Below are positions 1-8,650 of a stretch of DNA of 48,353 bases, one piece after another. Within the stretch, counting starts at the first letter, position 1. Every line of letters begins with the position of its first letter. The stretch spans positions 1 through 48,353 of the forward strand of contig JBJOII010000017.1 in assembly GCA_046047235.1 (NCBI GenBank), written 5' to 3'. Under the pieces are notes generated by a model that was not told the origin of the DNA, ran no database searches, and saw only the letters and a list, made by a program, of their open reading frames with translations. The position numbers and the translations under genes are program-made. This DNA comes from JBMTVN01 sp046047235. GTDB lineage: Bacteria > Verrucomicrobiota > Verrucomicrobiia > Limisphaerales > JAHDYP01.

Positions 1-1359
1 GTCTTCCGACGCGGACGGCTCCTTCCTGCTCGGTCACGGTTGGTGGTTGGTGTATCCGGCGGGCTGGATTCAACCCTGTTGCTGGTGTTGCTTCGGGAGC
101 TGAGTGAGAGGTGGCATTGGGTTTTGCACGTGGCCCACTTCAATCATCAGTTGCGCGGGCGTGCGAGTGTCGATGACGAGCGTTTTGTGCGGTCCCTGGC
201 CAGGCGGATGGGATTGTCTTTTTTTCGTGGGGGGGTCGCCGTGGCTGGTGAAGCGGAGCGGAGGAAGGTTTCCGTGGAGGTTGCGGCCCGGGACTGTCGG
301 CATTCTTTCCTGGCTGGTGTGGCGCATCAGGTCGGGGCGAAGCGTGTGGTGTTGGCTCATCACGCGGATGACCAGGCTGAGCTTCTATTGATCCGTTTGC
401 TCCGGGGTAGTGGCGTTTCCGGTCTAGGGGGCATGCGTTGGCAGTCGGCTTCCCCGGTCGACAAGAAAGTTCGGCTGGTGCGTCCCCTATTGGGGTTTTC
501 AAGAGCCGAGCTGGAGGGTGAGGCCCGAGGTCGACACCTACGCTGGAGGGAGGATGCCAGTAACAATGAGCTGGAGCCCCTGCGGAATCGGGTTCGGCTG
601 CTTCTGATGCCGCGATTCAGGGAGGTGGCCCAAGGGGAGGTCTTGGGGGTGTTAGGCAGGACGATGGAGGTGTTGCGTGATGAATCGGATTTCATTGCTG
701 GCGAGCTGGGTCTCTGGCGGGAGCGCGTTAGGGAACTGGGGTGGGGGAGAGTTCCGACAGCCATTCAGCGGAGGTTGGTTGTCGAGCAACTGATTCGGGC
801 GGAGGTGGCGCCGGAGTTTGATTTAGTAGAGCGGCTGAGGTTGGAACCTGGGAAGATTTGGTCGGTCGGGGTGGACAGGGGGGTTGTATTGGAATCGTCG
901 GGTGAACTCGTGCTTAAGCGGAATCAGAAGGTGGCATTTCGGGCGGATCGGCAGCGGTTTGTCCTGACGGGGTCGCGCGGTCGACTGGATTTAGGGCCTC
1001 GCTCTGTCCGGTGGAGAGTTGAGGCGACTGCGGGTGGGGGGGATTGGCGGTCTTATGTCAGGTCGGGGCGTGAGGTTTTTGATGCCGACCGGGTGGGGGA
1101 AGGCGTTGTATTGAGGTATTGGGTTCCGGGAGACCGGTTTGCCCCGATTGGACTGGGTGCTTCGGCCAGACTGCAGGATTTGTTTGTTTCCGCAAAAGTT
1201 CCTGCTCGATTACGCCGATCTATGTTGGTTGCGCAGTCTGATGGCGGAGTGATCTTTTGGGTAGAGGGGTTGCGGATTGGGGAATGGGGGCGAGTGACTC
1301 AATCCACCAGGCGCCTGTTGATCTGGGAGCCCGATTTGTCTCCTTCAGGTGGATGTTAG
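1..1359 (+). CDS. tilS: tRNA(Ile)-lysidine synthase, 5' truncated by window edge
   Basis: TilS uses ATP to join lysine to C34 of the AUA-reading tRNA-Ile in the cytoplasm, switching anticodon identity from Met to Ile. The N-type ATP-pyrophosphatase P-loop (SGGLDS) is visible just after position 55. A HADDQAE motif follows, and the TilS C-terminal domain signature (GDRFAPIGLG, then LQDLFVSAKVPARLRR) lies near 1130-1230. The frame is open to base 1 with no stop, and the residues before the internal TTG at position 40 resemble the basic stretch that normally precedes the P-loop. The real start is therefore probably upstream of the window and the TTG an artefact. About 450 residues are visible, which fits a nearly complete long-form TilS. 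It is followed on the same strand by ftsH, a pairing common across bacteria. Confidence 0.93.
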   Translation, partial: VFRRGRLLPARSRLVVGVSGGLDSTLLLVLLRELSERWHWVLHVAHFNHQLRGRASVDDERFVRSLARRMGLSFFRGGVAVAGEAERRKVSVEVAARDCRHSFLAGVAHQVGAKRVVLAHHADDQAELLLIRLLRGSGVSGLGGMRWQSASPVDKKVRLVRPLLGFSRAELEGEARGRHLRWREDASNNELEPLRNRVRLLLMPRFREVAQGEVLGVLGRTMEVLRDESDFIAGELGLWRERVRELGWGRVPTAIQRRLVVEQLIRAEVAPEFDLVERLRLEPGKIWSVGVDRGVVLESSGELVLKRNQKVAFRADRQRFVLTGSRGRLDLGPRSVRWRVEATAGGGDWRSYVRSGREVFDADRVGEGVVLRYWVPGDRFAPIGLGASARLQDLFVSAKVPARLRRSMLVAQSDGGVIFWVEGLRIGEWGRVTQSTRRLLIWEPDLSPSGGC

Positions 1360-1374
1360 CTGAGCTAACCACCT
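1347..1374 (+). terminator. Hairpin spanning the tilS stop codon, no U-tract
   Basis: AGGTGG (1347-1352) and TTAGCT (1356-1361) pair with AGCTAACCACCT (1363-1374). This gives a 12-bp stem with a three-base bulge and an almost closed loop. It contains the tilS TAG at 1357-1359. No T-run follows, so it is not a classical intrinsic terminator. It may protect the 3' end, slow termination or separate tilS from ftsH expression. Confidence 0.35.
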
Positions 1375-1461
1375 CGGTCCTAGGGCCTTAACGAATTCGG
1401 ATAATGGTCGGTTGCGTGTGGTGACGGTAGGTGATACGTTTTTGCAAATTCTTGCTGTTGA

Positions 1462-3471
1462 ATGGCTGATAATCGAACAGGTCCTAATGGAAGGGGAGAT
1501 CGGCGTCCGCCCGAGCTTCGCGTGCCGCCGCGTACATGGTTAATCTGGATCGCCATCCTGGCGATGATTCCGATCCTCTGGAGGTTTCACGAGCAGACGG
1601 GTGTTGCTACTGAAACGCTTAAGTACGAGAAGTTTATCCAGTTGGTGAAGGACAATAAGATCACCAAGGGCGTCATCCATTACAGTCCCCAGTCGGACAA
1701 GATTCACGAGATTGAAGGCGAGTATAAGGAGAGTGAGACAAGCGAAGCCAAGCCTTTCCGGATTAAGACGAGGTTATTGGAGAGTGTTGAGGAGCAGATG
1801 CTGAGCTCCGGGAAGTTTGAGACTGATGAGCCGAACACACTACTGCTGGGGATTTTGTATTCACTCTTGCCGTTTGTTTTACTCGCGCTGTTGATTTGGT
1901 TTTTTCTCGTGCGGCAGATTCGCATGGCGGGCAAGGGGGCGCTGAGTTTTGGCAAGAGTAAGGCGCGGATGCTGACTCGGGATCGCAACAAGACGACCTT
2001 TAAGGATGTGGCGGGGATTGAGGAAGCGAAGGAGGAGGTTGAGGAGTTGGTGGATTTCCTGAAGGACCCCAAGAAATTCCAGAAGCTTGGTGGGCGCATA
2101 CCGAAAGGCATTCTGATGGTGGGGGCGCCTGGAACCGGCAAGACCTTGCTGGCGAAGGCCATTGCTGGGGAGGCGGATGCTTCCTTTTTCAGCATCAGCG
2201 GTTCGGATTTCGTGGAGATGTTTGTGGGGGTAGGTGCGAGCCGGGTGCGCGACATGTTTGAGCAGGCACGCAAGAGCACGCCATGTTTGATCTTCATCGA
2301 TGAGATTGATGCTGTGGGTCGCAGTCGAGGTCATGGGTTGGGTGGTGGCAATGACGAGCGGGAACAGACCTTGAATGCGCTGCTGGTGGAGATGGACGGT
2401 TTTGACACACAGGAGGGCATCATCATCATTGCCGCGACCAATCGTCCGGATGTTTTGGATCCGGCGTTGCTGAGGCCGGGGCGGTTTGATCGTCAGATTA
2501 CCGTGAACCTGCCGGACGTGCGGGGCCGGGAGGCGATTTTGAATGTGCATGCCCGCAACGTGAAGCTGGATGTGGGTGTGGATTTGGCGGTGATCGCCCG
2601 CGGTACTCCGGGTTATTCAGGGGCTGAGCTGGCGAACCTGCTGAATGAGGCTGCGTTGCTGGCGGCCCGGTTGGGCAAGAAAGCCATTGGGATGCACGAG
2701 CTTGAGGAGGCACGGGACAAAGTGCGATGGGGTCGCGAGCGTCGTAGTTTGGCGATGACGGACCAAGACAAGAAGATTACGGCCTGGCACGAGGCGGGTC
2801 ATGCCTTGGTCAACGTTGTGTTGGAGCACACTCATCCTTTGCACAAGGTGACCATTATTCCCCGGGGGCAGGCATTGGGGTCCACGATGTCTCTGCCAAA
2901 GGAAGACGTGTTTAACCGCCGTCGCAAGGAGATGCTGGACATGCTGGCGATGGTGATGGGTGGCCGCATTGCCGAGGAGATTGTGAGCGGGGATATTTCT
3001 ACCGGGGCATCGGGTGACATCCAGCAGGCGACTCAACTGGCGCGGGCGATGGTTTGTCAGTGGGGCATGAGCGACAAGCTTGGCATGGTGCAATATGGGG
3101 ACAACAACGAGTATGTTTTCCTTGGGCGGGAGATGATTCGGAGCAAGGACTACAGCGAGCAGACGGCCCGGGAGATTGATGCGGAGGTTCGGGGTTTGAT
3201 TGACGAGGCTTACCGGCGTGCTCAGGGCATTATTGATGAGCATCGGGACAAGCTGGAGTTGCTGGCCCAGGCCTTGCTCGATCACGAGACTCTGGATGGT
3301 CCGCAAGTGGAGGAGATTGTGCGCACGGGTCGGTTTACGCCTCCGCCTTCGGGCGACGACGGTTCTGCCAAGGCGACCACGGGTGACGAGGTTGCGATGA
3401 CGGGTGCGAAGCGGTCAACGCCACCCCCGCTGGACTCTGGTTTGGGTCAGCCGGCTCCGGCTCCGGTATAG
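1462..3471 (+). CDS. ftsH: ATP-dependent zinc metalloprotease FtsH
   Basis: Membrane-anchored AAA+ protease that extracts and degrades misfolded membrane proteins and regulatory proteins at the inner membrane. The N-terminus has two membrane segments (about residues 25-43 and 125-150) flanking a small periplasmic domain. The AAA module follows, with Walker A GAPGTGKT at about 221-228, a Walker B ending IFIDEIDA and the second region of homology. The M41 protease domain has the zinc site HEAGH at 443-447 and the third ligand Asp in the GASGDI segment. At 669 residues it is full length. The C-terminus ends in a low-complexity Pro/Gly/Ala tail. The ATG at 1462 is the first in frame and precedes the transmembrane segment at the expected distance. 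It lies about 100 bp after tilS. Confidence 0.97.
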   Translation: MADNRTGPNGRGDRRPPELRVPPRTWLIWIAILAMIPILWRFHEQTGVATETLKYEKFIQLVKDNKITKGVIHYSPQSDKIHEIEGEYKESETSEAKPFRIKTRLLESVEEQMLSSGKFETDEPNTLLLGILYSLLPFVLLALLIWFFLVRQIRMAGKGALSFGKSKARMLTRDRNKTTFKDVAGIEEAKEEVEELVDFLKDPKKFQKLGGRIPKGILMVGAPGTGKTLLAKAIAGEADASFFSISGSDFVEMFVGVGASRVRDMFEQARKSTPCLIFIDEIDAVGRSRGHGLGGGNDEREQTLNALLVEMDGFDTQEGIIIIAATNRPDVLDPALLRPGRFDRQITVNLPDVRGREAILNVHARNVKLDVGVDLAVIARGTPGYSGAELANLLNEAALLAARLGKKAIGMHELEEARDKVRWGRERRSLAMTDQDKKITAWHEAGHALVNVVLEHTHPLHKVTIIPRGQALGSTMSLPKEDVFNRRRKEMLDMLAMVMGGRIAEEIVSGDISTGASGDIQQATQLARAMVCQWGMSDKLGMVQYGDNNEYVFLGREMIRSKDYSEQTAREIDAEVRGLIDEAYRRAQGIIDEHRDKLELLAQALLDHETLDGPQVEEIVRTGRFTPPPSGDDGSAKATTGDEVAMTGAKRSTPPPLDSGLGQPAPAPV

Positions 3472-3585
3472 CTGCGCAGAGGAGGGGCTTACCGTCTCGT
3501 TTCTTCTTGGATATCTGTGATCAAGCGTTGTGATTTCTTGCATTCCAGGCTGGGGCGTCGGTGGTGTTGTATCCTGATCTGAGAG

Positions 3586-4317
3586 ATGAGGACCCCGATT
3601 TTGCCTGAAGGTTTTGTGATTGCGCCGTCGTTACTGGCGGCGGATCCGGCTCGGATGGGCCATGACGCGGAGCGGGTTGAGCGGGCCGGGGCGCACTGTC
3701 TTCATCTGGACATCATGGACGGCAATTTTGTGCCGAACATTTCCTTTGGGCCTGCGGTGGTGAAGGCGTTACGGGGCCGGGTGAAGATGTTTTTCGATGT
3801 GCACTTGATGTGCACGCGGCCTGAGATTTTGTTGGAGCCTTTCAAGAAGGCTGGTGCTGACCAGATCACAGTGCATGTGGAGCTGGGTGACAAGGTGGGG
3901 TCGTTACTTTGGAAGGTTCGTTCTTTGGGGTGCAAGGTGGGGTTGGCGGTGAATCCGCCGACTTCGATGCAGCAGGTTGAGCCGTATCTTTCGCAGATCG
4001 ACATGCTGTTGGTGATGACTGTGAACCCCGGCTTCGGGGGGCAGTCCTTCATTGGAGAGACACTACCCAAGATACAGCATGCGGCTGCGCGGCGAAGGAC
4101 CCTTGGGAGGGATTTCCGCATCTGTGTGGACGGCGGGGTGGATGCTGTGACCGCGCGGGAGTGCGCTCGAGCCGGGGCTGACATGTTTGTTTGCGGTACG
4201 TCAGTGTTCCGTCACCCGAATCTGCGGGCGGCGATGCAGCGGATACAAAAGGGGATTGAACGAGGGGCGAATCAGGGGCGGTCCGCGGTGTCTGCCGATT
4301 ACGAATTCTCGTTTTGA
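3586..4317 (+). CDS. rpe: Ribulose-phosphate 3-epimerase
   Basis: Interconverts ribulose 5-phosphate and xylulose 5-phosphate in the pentose phosphate pathway (cytoplasmic, metal-dependent TIM barrel). Seen: IAPSLLAADPARMG at the N-terminus, the first metal site HLDIMDGNFVPN with the catalytic Asp, FDVHLM, the MTVNPGFGGQ phosphate-binding segment, and VDGGV near the C-terminus. At 243 residues it is slightly longer than the usual 215-230 because of a C-terminal tail. That tail overlaps, in convergent orientation, the last 19 bases of the M16 peptidase gene. The ATG at 3586 is preceded by a GAGAG-type site. Confidence 0.95.
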   Translation: MRTPILPEGFVIAPSLLAADPARMGHDAERVERAGAHCLHLDIMDGNFVPNISFGPAVVKALRGRVKMFFDVHLMCTRPEILLEPFKKAGADQITVHVELGDKVGSLLWKVRSLGCKVGLAVNPPTSMQQVEPYLSQIDMLLVMTVNPGFGGQSFIGETLPKIQHAAARRRTLGRDFRICVDGGVDAVTARECARAGADMFVCGTSVFRHPNLRAAMQRIQKGIERGANQGRSAVSADYEFSF

Positions 4318-6911
4318 TCTGCCGTTTCGCTGCCGGCGAGTGTGACTACGATGGCGCGTTCGGGGTTCAGGTAGAGTTTGGCGACTTCCTTGACTTCCTG
4401 AAGTGTGACGGACTGGTAGCGGGCGTCCTCAGTGTGGGAGAAGGTGAAGCCGAGTCCGTATAGTTCATCGAGAGCGAGGCCGAGGGCGAGGTGTCCGATG
4501 TCCTGCCTGCCGATCTTCTTTTGGCCGAGGATCTTGGCTTTGACGCGTTCGAGTTCCTGCTTGGTGAGGCCATTACGGGCGAGGTTTGCGGCTTCCTTCA
4601 GGATTTCCTTTTCGACCTTGGCGGCTTTTTCGGGGGATGTTCCGGCGTAGAAGGCGAAGTAACCCGGTTGCAAGCCCGCGAACTGCTGTGCTCCGACGTA
4701 ATAGGCGAGACCGAGTTTATCGCGGATACGGAGGAAGAGCCGTGAGCCGAGATCGCTGCAGGCTTCCTGGATGATTTCGAGGGGGTAGCGGTGTTCGTGC
4801 TTGAGGGTTGTTCCGGGGAATCCGACGACCACGACAGCCTGACGTTTCTTGCGGGTTTCGAGGAAGTGCTGGATGCCCGGTTTAGCGTGGTGGTGGGGTG
4901 GGTTTTTGGGTGCTGGAGCCGGGGTGGATTTGCCGTCCATGGGTTTCAGGGCTTTTTCCACGGCCTTGCAGACCTGATCCATGGTGATATCTCCGGCGAC
5001 AGCGAGCACCGAGTGGTTGGGGTGCAACCAGTCTTTGAGTGCCGCGCGAAGGTGGTTGGGGGTTAGGGCTTTGACAGAGTTGGTTTTGCCGAGGGCGTCC
5101 AGGCCATATCCGGAGGCGCCAAACATTTTTTCACGGAGGAGGCGGACCGCGCTTTTTAGCAACTGATCTTCCCGGGCCCGGATAGCGGCAAGCTGTACTT
5201 CCTGTTCCCTTTTGACTTCTGGAGCGGGGAATTTCGGGTTGAGGAGGACGTCGGCAAGCAGGCTGACCCCCAGCTGGAAATCTTGTTTCAGCACCTCCAA
5301 CTGGACGCCGAAGCTGTTATTGGCCCCGTAGGTTTCGAGGTGTCCTCCGACGGACTCGATTTCGAGGGCGATTTGTTTGGCTGAGCGGGTGCGCGTTCCC
5401 TTGAGCAGGCAACGGGTCATGAGGTGGGTGATCCCGTTGTTTTCGGGGGATTCACGCAGGACACCGCCGAGGGTGACCCACCGGAGGTCTACGAACGGGA
5501 GGCGGTGATCCTCCTTGACGACGACCCTAAGTCCGTTGGAAAGGGTGGCGAGTTGGGGGGCTTGGGTTTCGTGCCGGGAGTGCGTGTGTTGCTGGGCGGG
5601 TTTGGAGCCTGTGGGGAGGAGAGCGTAGTGGGTTAGGCCATCCTGCCGGAGGTGGGTTTGAGCGACGCGCTGGATATCTTCGGCCGTGGTGGCGAGGAGG
5701 TGCTGGAGGTATTTCTCTGAGAAGTTGAAGTCATCGGCCATGAGCCAGCTGCCTCCGAGGTCCTGGGCCTGGCCTTGCATGGTCTTTCGGGTGGACAACG
5801 CGGAGGCCATGAACAGTTTCTTGGCCTTGGCGAGCTCGTTGCGGGGGACGGGCTTCTGCTGCAGGAACTCCACTTCGGCGAGCAGGGCTTTCGTGGCCTT
5901 GGCGTGCTGGGGGCCATCAATGATGGCACTTAAGCCGAGGATACCGGAGAGACCAGGGCTATAGGTCCAGGCGTCGGCGGAGTGTACCAACCCTAGTTTT
6001 TCGCGGATTTTCTGGTAGAGGCGTGAGCTGCGTCCGGCTCCGAGCAATGTGGTGAGGATATCCAGCGGAGGGGCATCGGCGTGACGGGGGTCGGGGATGT
6101 GCCAGCTCAGGTGCATGTGTCCCAGGGCGATGGTTGCCTCTTCGATGCGCTCGCGGGCGGAGGTTTGTCTGGGTTCAAGGGGAAGGAAGGTGGGGGGCAG
6201 GCTGACTGGGCGGGCGTCGGCGAAGGCTTGTGAGATTTGGTCGATGACCTGGGCTTCCTGCACATCGCCGACGACGACAAAGAAGAGATTATTTGGGGCG
6301 TAGCGATGTTGGTAGTAATCCTGGATATCTTCGGCGGTGAGTTGTTCGAAGAGTTCCCGGTGGCCGATGATGGGGTGTCGGCAGGGGCTGTGCGCGAAGG
6401 CTGTTTCGAAGAGGCGTCGGCTGGCGCGGTGTCCGGGATCGTCGTGGCCCATGTCCATTTCGCGGCGGATGACATCCAGTTCGCTCACCAGTTCGTCTGC
6501 GGGCAGGGTGGCGTGTTGCATGATGTCGGCGAGGACATCAATGGCGGTGGATGCGCCGGTTTCGGGGGTGTTGATCCAGTAGACTGTGCGGTCGTAGGAG
6601 GTATAGGCATTGAAGTAGCCGCCGGCTTCGGTGACTTCCTGATCGAGTCTGGGGCCGGTGCGTTTCCTGGTGCCTTTGAACAGCATGTGTTCCAGAACGT
6701 GGGACAGGCCTGCTCCGAGCCAACGGCCTTCATGTATACTGCCAGTGCGGCACCAGGCTTGGGTGGCTACGACGGGCGCGGAATGGTCTTCGCGGACAAT
6801 AATTTGCAGCCCATTGGGGAGCGTATGGAGCGTGGTTGGTGGGGTGGGGGAGGCAATTGGGGTAGACGGGTGCTTGGGCGCTTTGGGCGCCTGGGATCGA
6901 TGGGAATACAT
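4299..6911 (-). CDS. Two-module M16 family zinc peptidase (insulinase/PqqL-like)
   Basis: A single 870-residue chain carries two tandem M16 modules, as in PqqL-type and mitochondrial-processing-peptidase-like fusions. The first module (about residues 25-420) has the inverted zinc motif HVLEH at 71-75 and should be catalytic. The second module starts near residue 430 (a LSNGLRVVVKED repeat of the first module's LPNGLQIIVRED). At the equivalent position it reads HLMTR, so it has lost the zinc ligands and is probably structural. No clear signal peptide is seen; the N-terminus is rich in Pro, Ser and Thr. It lies 43 bp downstream of the Minf_1886 gene on the same strand. Its 3' end overlaps the convergent rpe by 19 bp. 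The substrate is unknown. Confidence 0.88.
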   Translation of the reverse strand: MYSHRSQAPKAPKHPSTPIASPTPPTTLHTLPNGLQIIVREDHSAPVVATQAWCRTGSIHEGRWLGAGLSHVLEHMLFKGTRKRTGPRLDQEVTEAGGYFNAYTSYDRTVYWINTPETGASTAIDVLADIMQHATLPADELVSELDVIRREMDMGHDDPGHRASRRLFETAFAHSPCRHPIIGHRELFEQLTAEDIQDYYQHRYAPNNLFFVVVGDVQEAQVIDQISQAFADARPVSLPPTFLPLEPRQTSARERIEEATIALGHMHLSWHIPDPRHADAPPLDILTTLLGAGRSSRLYQKIREKLGLVHSADAWTYSPGLSGILGLSAIIDGPQHAKATKALLAEVEFLQQKPVPRNELAKAKKLFMASALSTRKTMQGQAQDLGGSWLMADDFNFSEKYLQHLLATTAEDIQRVAQTHLRQDGLTHYALLPTGSKPAQQHTHSRHETQAPQLATLSNGLRVVVKEDHRLPFVDLRWVTLGGVLRESPENNGITHLMTRCLLKGTRTRSAKQIALEIESVGGHLETYGANNSFGVQLEVLKQDFQLGVSLLADVLLNPKFPAPEVKREQEVQLAAIRAREDQLLKSAVRLLREKMFGASGYGLDALGKTNSVKALTPNHLRAALKDWLHPNHSVLAVAGDITMDQVCKAVEKALKPMDGKSTPAPAPKNPPHHHAKPGIQHFLETRKKRQAVVVVGFPGTTLKHEHRYPLEIIQEACSDLGSRLFLRIRDKLGLAYYVGAQQFAGLQPGYFAFYAGTSPEKAAKVEKEILKEAANLARNGLTKQELERVKAKILGQKKIGRQDIGHLALGLALDELYGLGFTFSHTEDARYQSVTLQEVKEVAKLYLNPERAIVVTLAGSETADQNENS

Positions 6912-6954
6912 GGTGTGCTGTTAAGTGAGAGCGGGTGGGGTTGGCGTGAATGGG

Positions 6955-7404
6955 TTAGGCTTCCCGCATTTCCTTGGGGCTGGGGCCTCCTGCATGGGAG
7001 GGAAGGAAGGGGGCAGTGAAAGCTTCCTGGAAGTTGAAGCCGTTCCTGAAGTCCTCGCGGGTATCGTTGTCGGTTTTGCCGAACATGCCCCGGCCGTGGT
7101 CGACGAGGTTGAAGACGATATCTCCAATGTCTTCGCAGCGTTTGACGCCCCACGATTCGAGGAGAGTCAGGGCCATGGGCCCGTAGGTTTGCAGGGCAAA
7201 ATCACGCAGGCCCTCCAGCAGTTGCTGGCCGGTGACGTGGCGGTTTTCCGGATTTGGTGCCGGGTTGGAGGGTTGGTCGGAAGGGAATAGTTTTCTTTGG
7301 GTGAAGTCCAGAGCTTCACGCACGAAGTGGTAGGCGTCGCGTGAGAAGCGGGTATCCTGTGCAAGGATGGCGTCGAGGATTTCTTCGAAGTAGGCCGACT
7401 GCAT
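6955..7404 (-). CDS. Minf_1886 family protein (conserved in PVC bacteria)
   Basis: This 149-residue protein matches the remembered pattern of the uncharacterised Minf_1886 family: a YFEEILDAIL N-terminus, a YHFVREALDFT segment, HVTGQQLLEGLRDFA, and a WGVKRCEDIGDIVFNLVD block. The family is described from Planctomycetes and Verrucomicrobia and has no assigned function. No membrane segment or signal is visible. The ATG at 7404 lies two bases after the stop of the small membrane gene upstream (TAG-TC-ATG), suggesting translational coupling. The M16 peptidase gene follows 43 bp downstream, so the group probably forms an operon. Confidence 0.85.
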   Translation of the reverse strand: MQSAYFEEILDAILAQDTRFSRDAYHFVREALDFTQRKLFPSDQPSNPAPNPENRHVTGQQLLEGLRDFALQTYGPMALTLLESWGVKRCEDIGDIVFNLVDHGRGMFGKTDNDTREDFRNGFNFQEAFTAPFLPSHAGGPSPKEMREA

Positions 7405-7406
7405 GA

Positions 7407-7706
7407 CTAGGGGTAGTAAGACGACGAGTGCTGTTGTGCGTCTCCTGACGACGATGCGAGGAGCCAGGTCTTGGTGCTCCAGCCGACAAGGAGGAGGAGC
7501 AGGACCGTGGCTATCGCGGTTTGTTCTTGGCGCGTAAGGCGAAGCACTCGCGGACTATAAGCAGCGAGGCGGGGCGCCACAATGGTGGAGTTGGGGGGGG
7601 CTGTGGTTTGCTGGGCGGGAGGCAGGTTCGTGGTTCCGGATCGATCCGGGTCGCTAGGCTTCGGCGGGATTGAGACCGCGGGGGAGTATGTCCCAATTTC
7701 GCCCAT
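7407..7706 (-). CDS. Small single-pass membrane protein, function unknown
   Basis: Reading frame with a Pro/Thr/Ser-rich N-terminal half and one hydrophobic helix (ATVLLLLLVGW) near the C-terminus, preceded by a basic/polar LTRQEQ segment. It resembles the tail-anchored or single-pass proteins that precede Minf_1886 genes or carry helix-hairpin-helix extensions in Verrucomicrobia, but the resemblance is weak. The start is uncertain. An ATG at 7706 gives 99 residues but overlaps the upstream small frame by 53 bases, and a GTG at 7580 would give only about 57. Support comes from position: its stop is two bases from the next ATG on the same strand. Confidence 0.45.
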   Translation of the reverse strand: MGEIGTYSPAVSIPPKPSDPDRSGTTNLPPAQQTTAPPNSTIVAPRLAAYSPRVLRLTRQEQTAIATVLLLLLVGWSTKTWLLASSSGDAQQHSSSYYP

Positions 7707-7863
7707 TGTGTCTGAGGATGATCGCGGTATCGCTGTGCTGGCGGGTGACAAACTCCGTGGCTTCCTCAATACGGGAGAACGAATTCAGGATGGAGGGGCC
7801 GTCTACCACCAGAACTGGCTGGTCCGCGAGGATCATTTCGTTTTGGATGCTTCCGGCAAACAT
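7654..7863 (-). CDS. Small hypothetical protein (60-69 aa)
   Basis: Frame of 69 residues from ATG 7863, or 60 from the second ATG at 7836. The composition is ordinary for a soluble protein: a short beta-like segment (QPVLVVDG), a helix-like stretch with EEATEF, then AIILRHNGRNWDIL. No known domain is recognised. It is the first frame of the - strand group leading to the Minf_1886 and M16 genes, and it overlaps the next small frame out of phase. No clear Shine-Dalgarno sequence is visible before either ATG. It could be a chance frame, although its sequence looks more protein-like than the shadow frames around it. Confidence 0.4.
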   Translation of the reverse strand: MFAGSIQNEMILADQPVLVVDGPSILNSFSRIEEATEFVTRQHSDTAIILRHNGRNWDILPRGLNPAEA

Positions 7864-8020
7864 ACGTCGAATGACGTAGCATTTCTTGTTCCAGTTAGGG
7901 CAGGCGGGGGTTAGGGGGGCAAGTTCTTGGGATGGCCATTAGCAGTGGGAGTGAAGAAGCGGTGTATGAGCGGGGGTTTCTGCTTGATCGAGGTTAATCC
8001 TCTGTTACACAGAACGGCGC

Positions 8021-8650
8021 GTGAATTCCGATCGCCCGTTGCGTCTTGGTGTTTTGGGGTCGGGCAAAGGTTCCAACATGGTATCTATTGCCCGGGCCTG
8101 TTCCGAGCGTCGGTTGAACGCTGAGATCGTTCTGGTGGTGTCGGATGTAGCAGATGCGGGAATACTCGGGCGCGCGGCAGAGCTCGGTGTGGCGGGTCGA
8201 TATCTGGCGCCGGGGAAGTTTCGGACGAAGTTGGACGATGAGGCGGAGGAGCTTTACGTCCGGGCTTTGAGGGATGCGGGGGTGGATTGGATTGTCTTGG
8301 CCGGGTTTATGAGGGTTTTGCGCGCGGGATTTTTGCGGGCGTTTCCGGGTCGGGTGGTGAACATTCATCCTTCCTTGCTGCCGGCTTTTCCCGGGTTGGA
8401 GGCATGGCGGCAGGCTTTGGAATACGGAGTGAAGGTGGCGGGGTGCACGGTGCATTTGGTGGATGAAGGGATTGATACGGGGCCGATTGTGGTGCAGCGG
8501 CCGGTTGCGGTTGAGGCGGGGGATACGGCGGCGAGTTTGCATGCGCGAATTCAGCTGGCAGAGCACGAGGCGTATCCGGAAGCGATGGAGATTTTATTGG
8601 GGGGCGGGTATCGGGTGGAGGGGCGGAGAGTGATTGCTTTAGAACGATGA
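8021..8650 (+). CDS. purN: Phosphoribosylglycinamide formyltransferase (folate-dependent)
   Basis: Transfers the formyl group of 10-formyl-THF to glycinamide ribonucleotide, step 3 of de novo purine synthesis. The N-terminal phosphate-binding GSGKGSN is at about 13-19. The catalytic triad is intact: Asn114 and His116 in NIHPSLLP, and Asp152 in DEGIDTGPI. At 209 residues it has the family's usual length. The start is a GTG at 8021, since no ATG lies upstream in frame before the motif. The stop overlaps the hisG start by four bases (ATGA at 8647), so the two are translationally coupled. This joins a purine and a histidine step that both depend on PRPP-derived metabolism. Confidence 0.95.
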   Translation: MNSDRPLRLGVLGSGKGSNMVSIARACSERRLNAEIVLVVSDVADAGILGRAAELGVAGRYLAPGKFRTKLDDEAEELYVRALRDAGVDWIVLAGFMRVLRAGFLRAFPGRVVNIHPSLLPAFPGLEAWRQALEYGVKVAGCTVHLVDEGIDTGPIVVQRPVAVEAGDTAASLHARIQLAEHEAYPEAMEILLGGGYRVEGRRVIALER

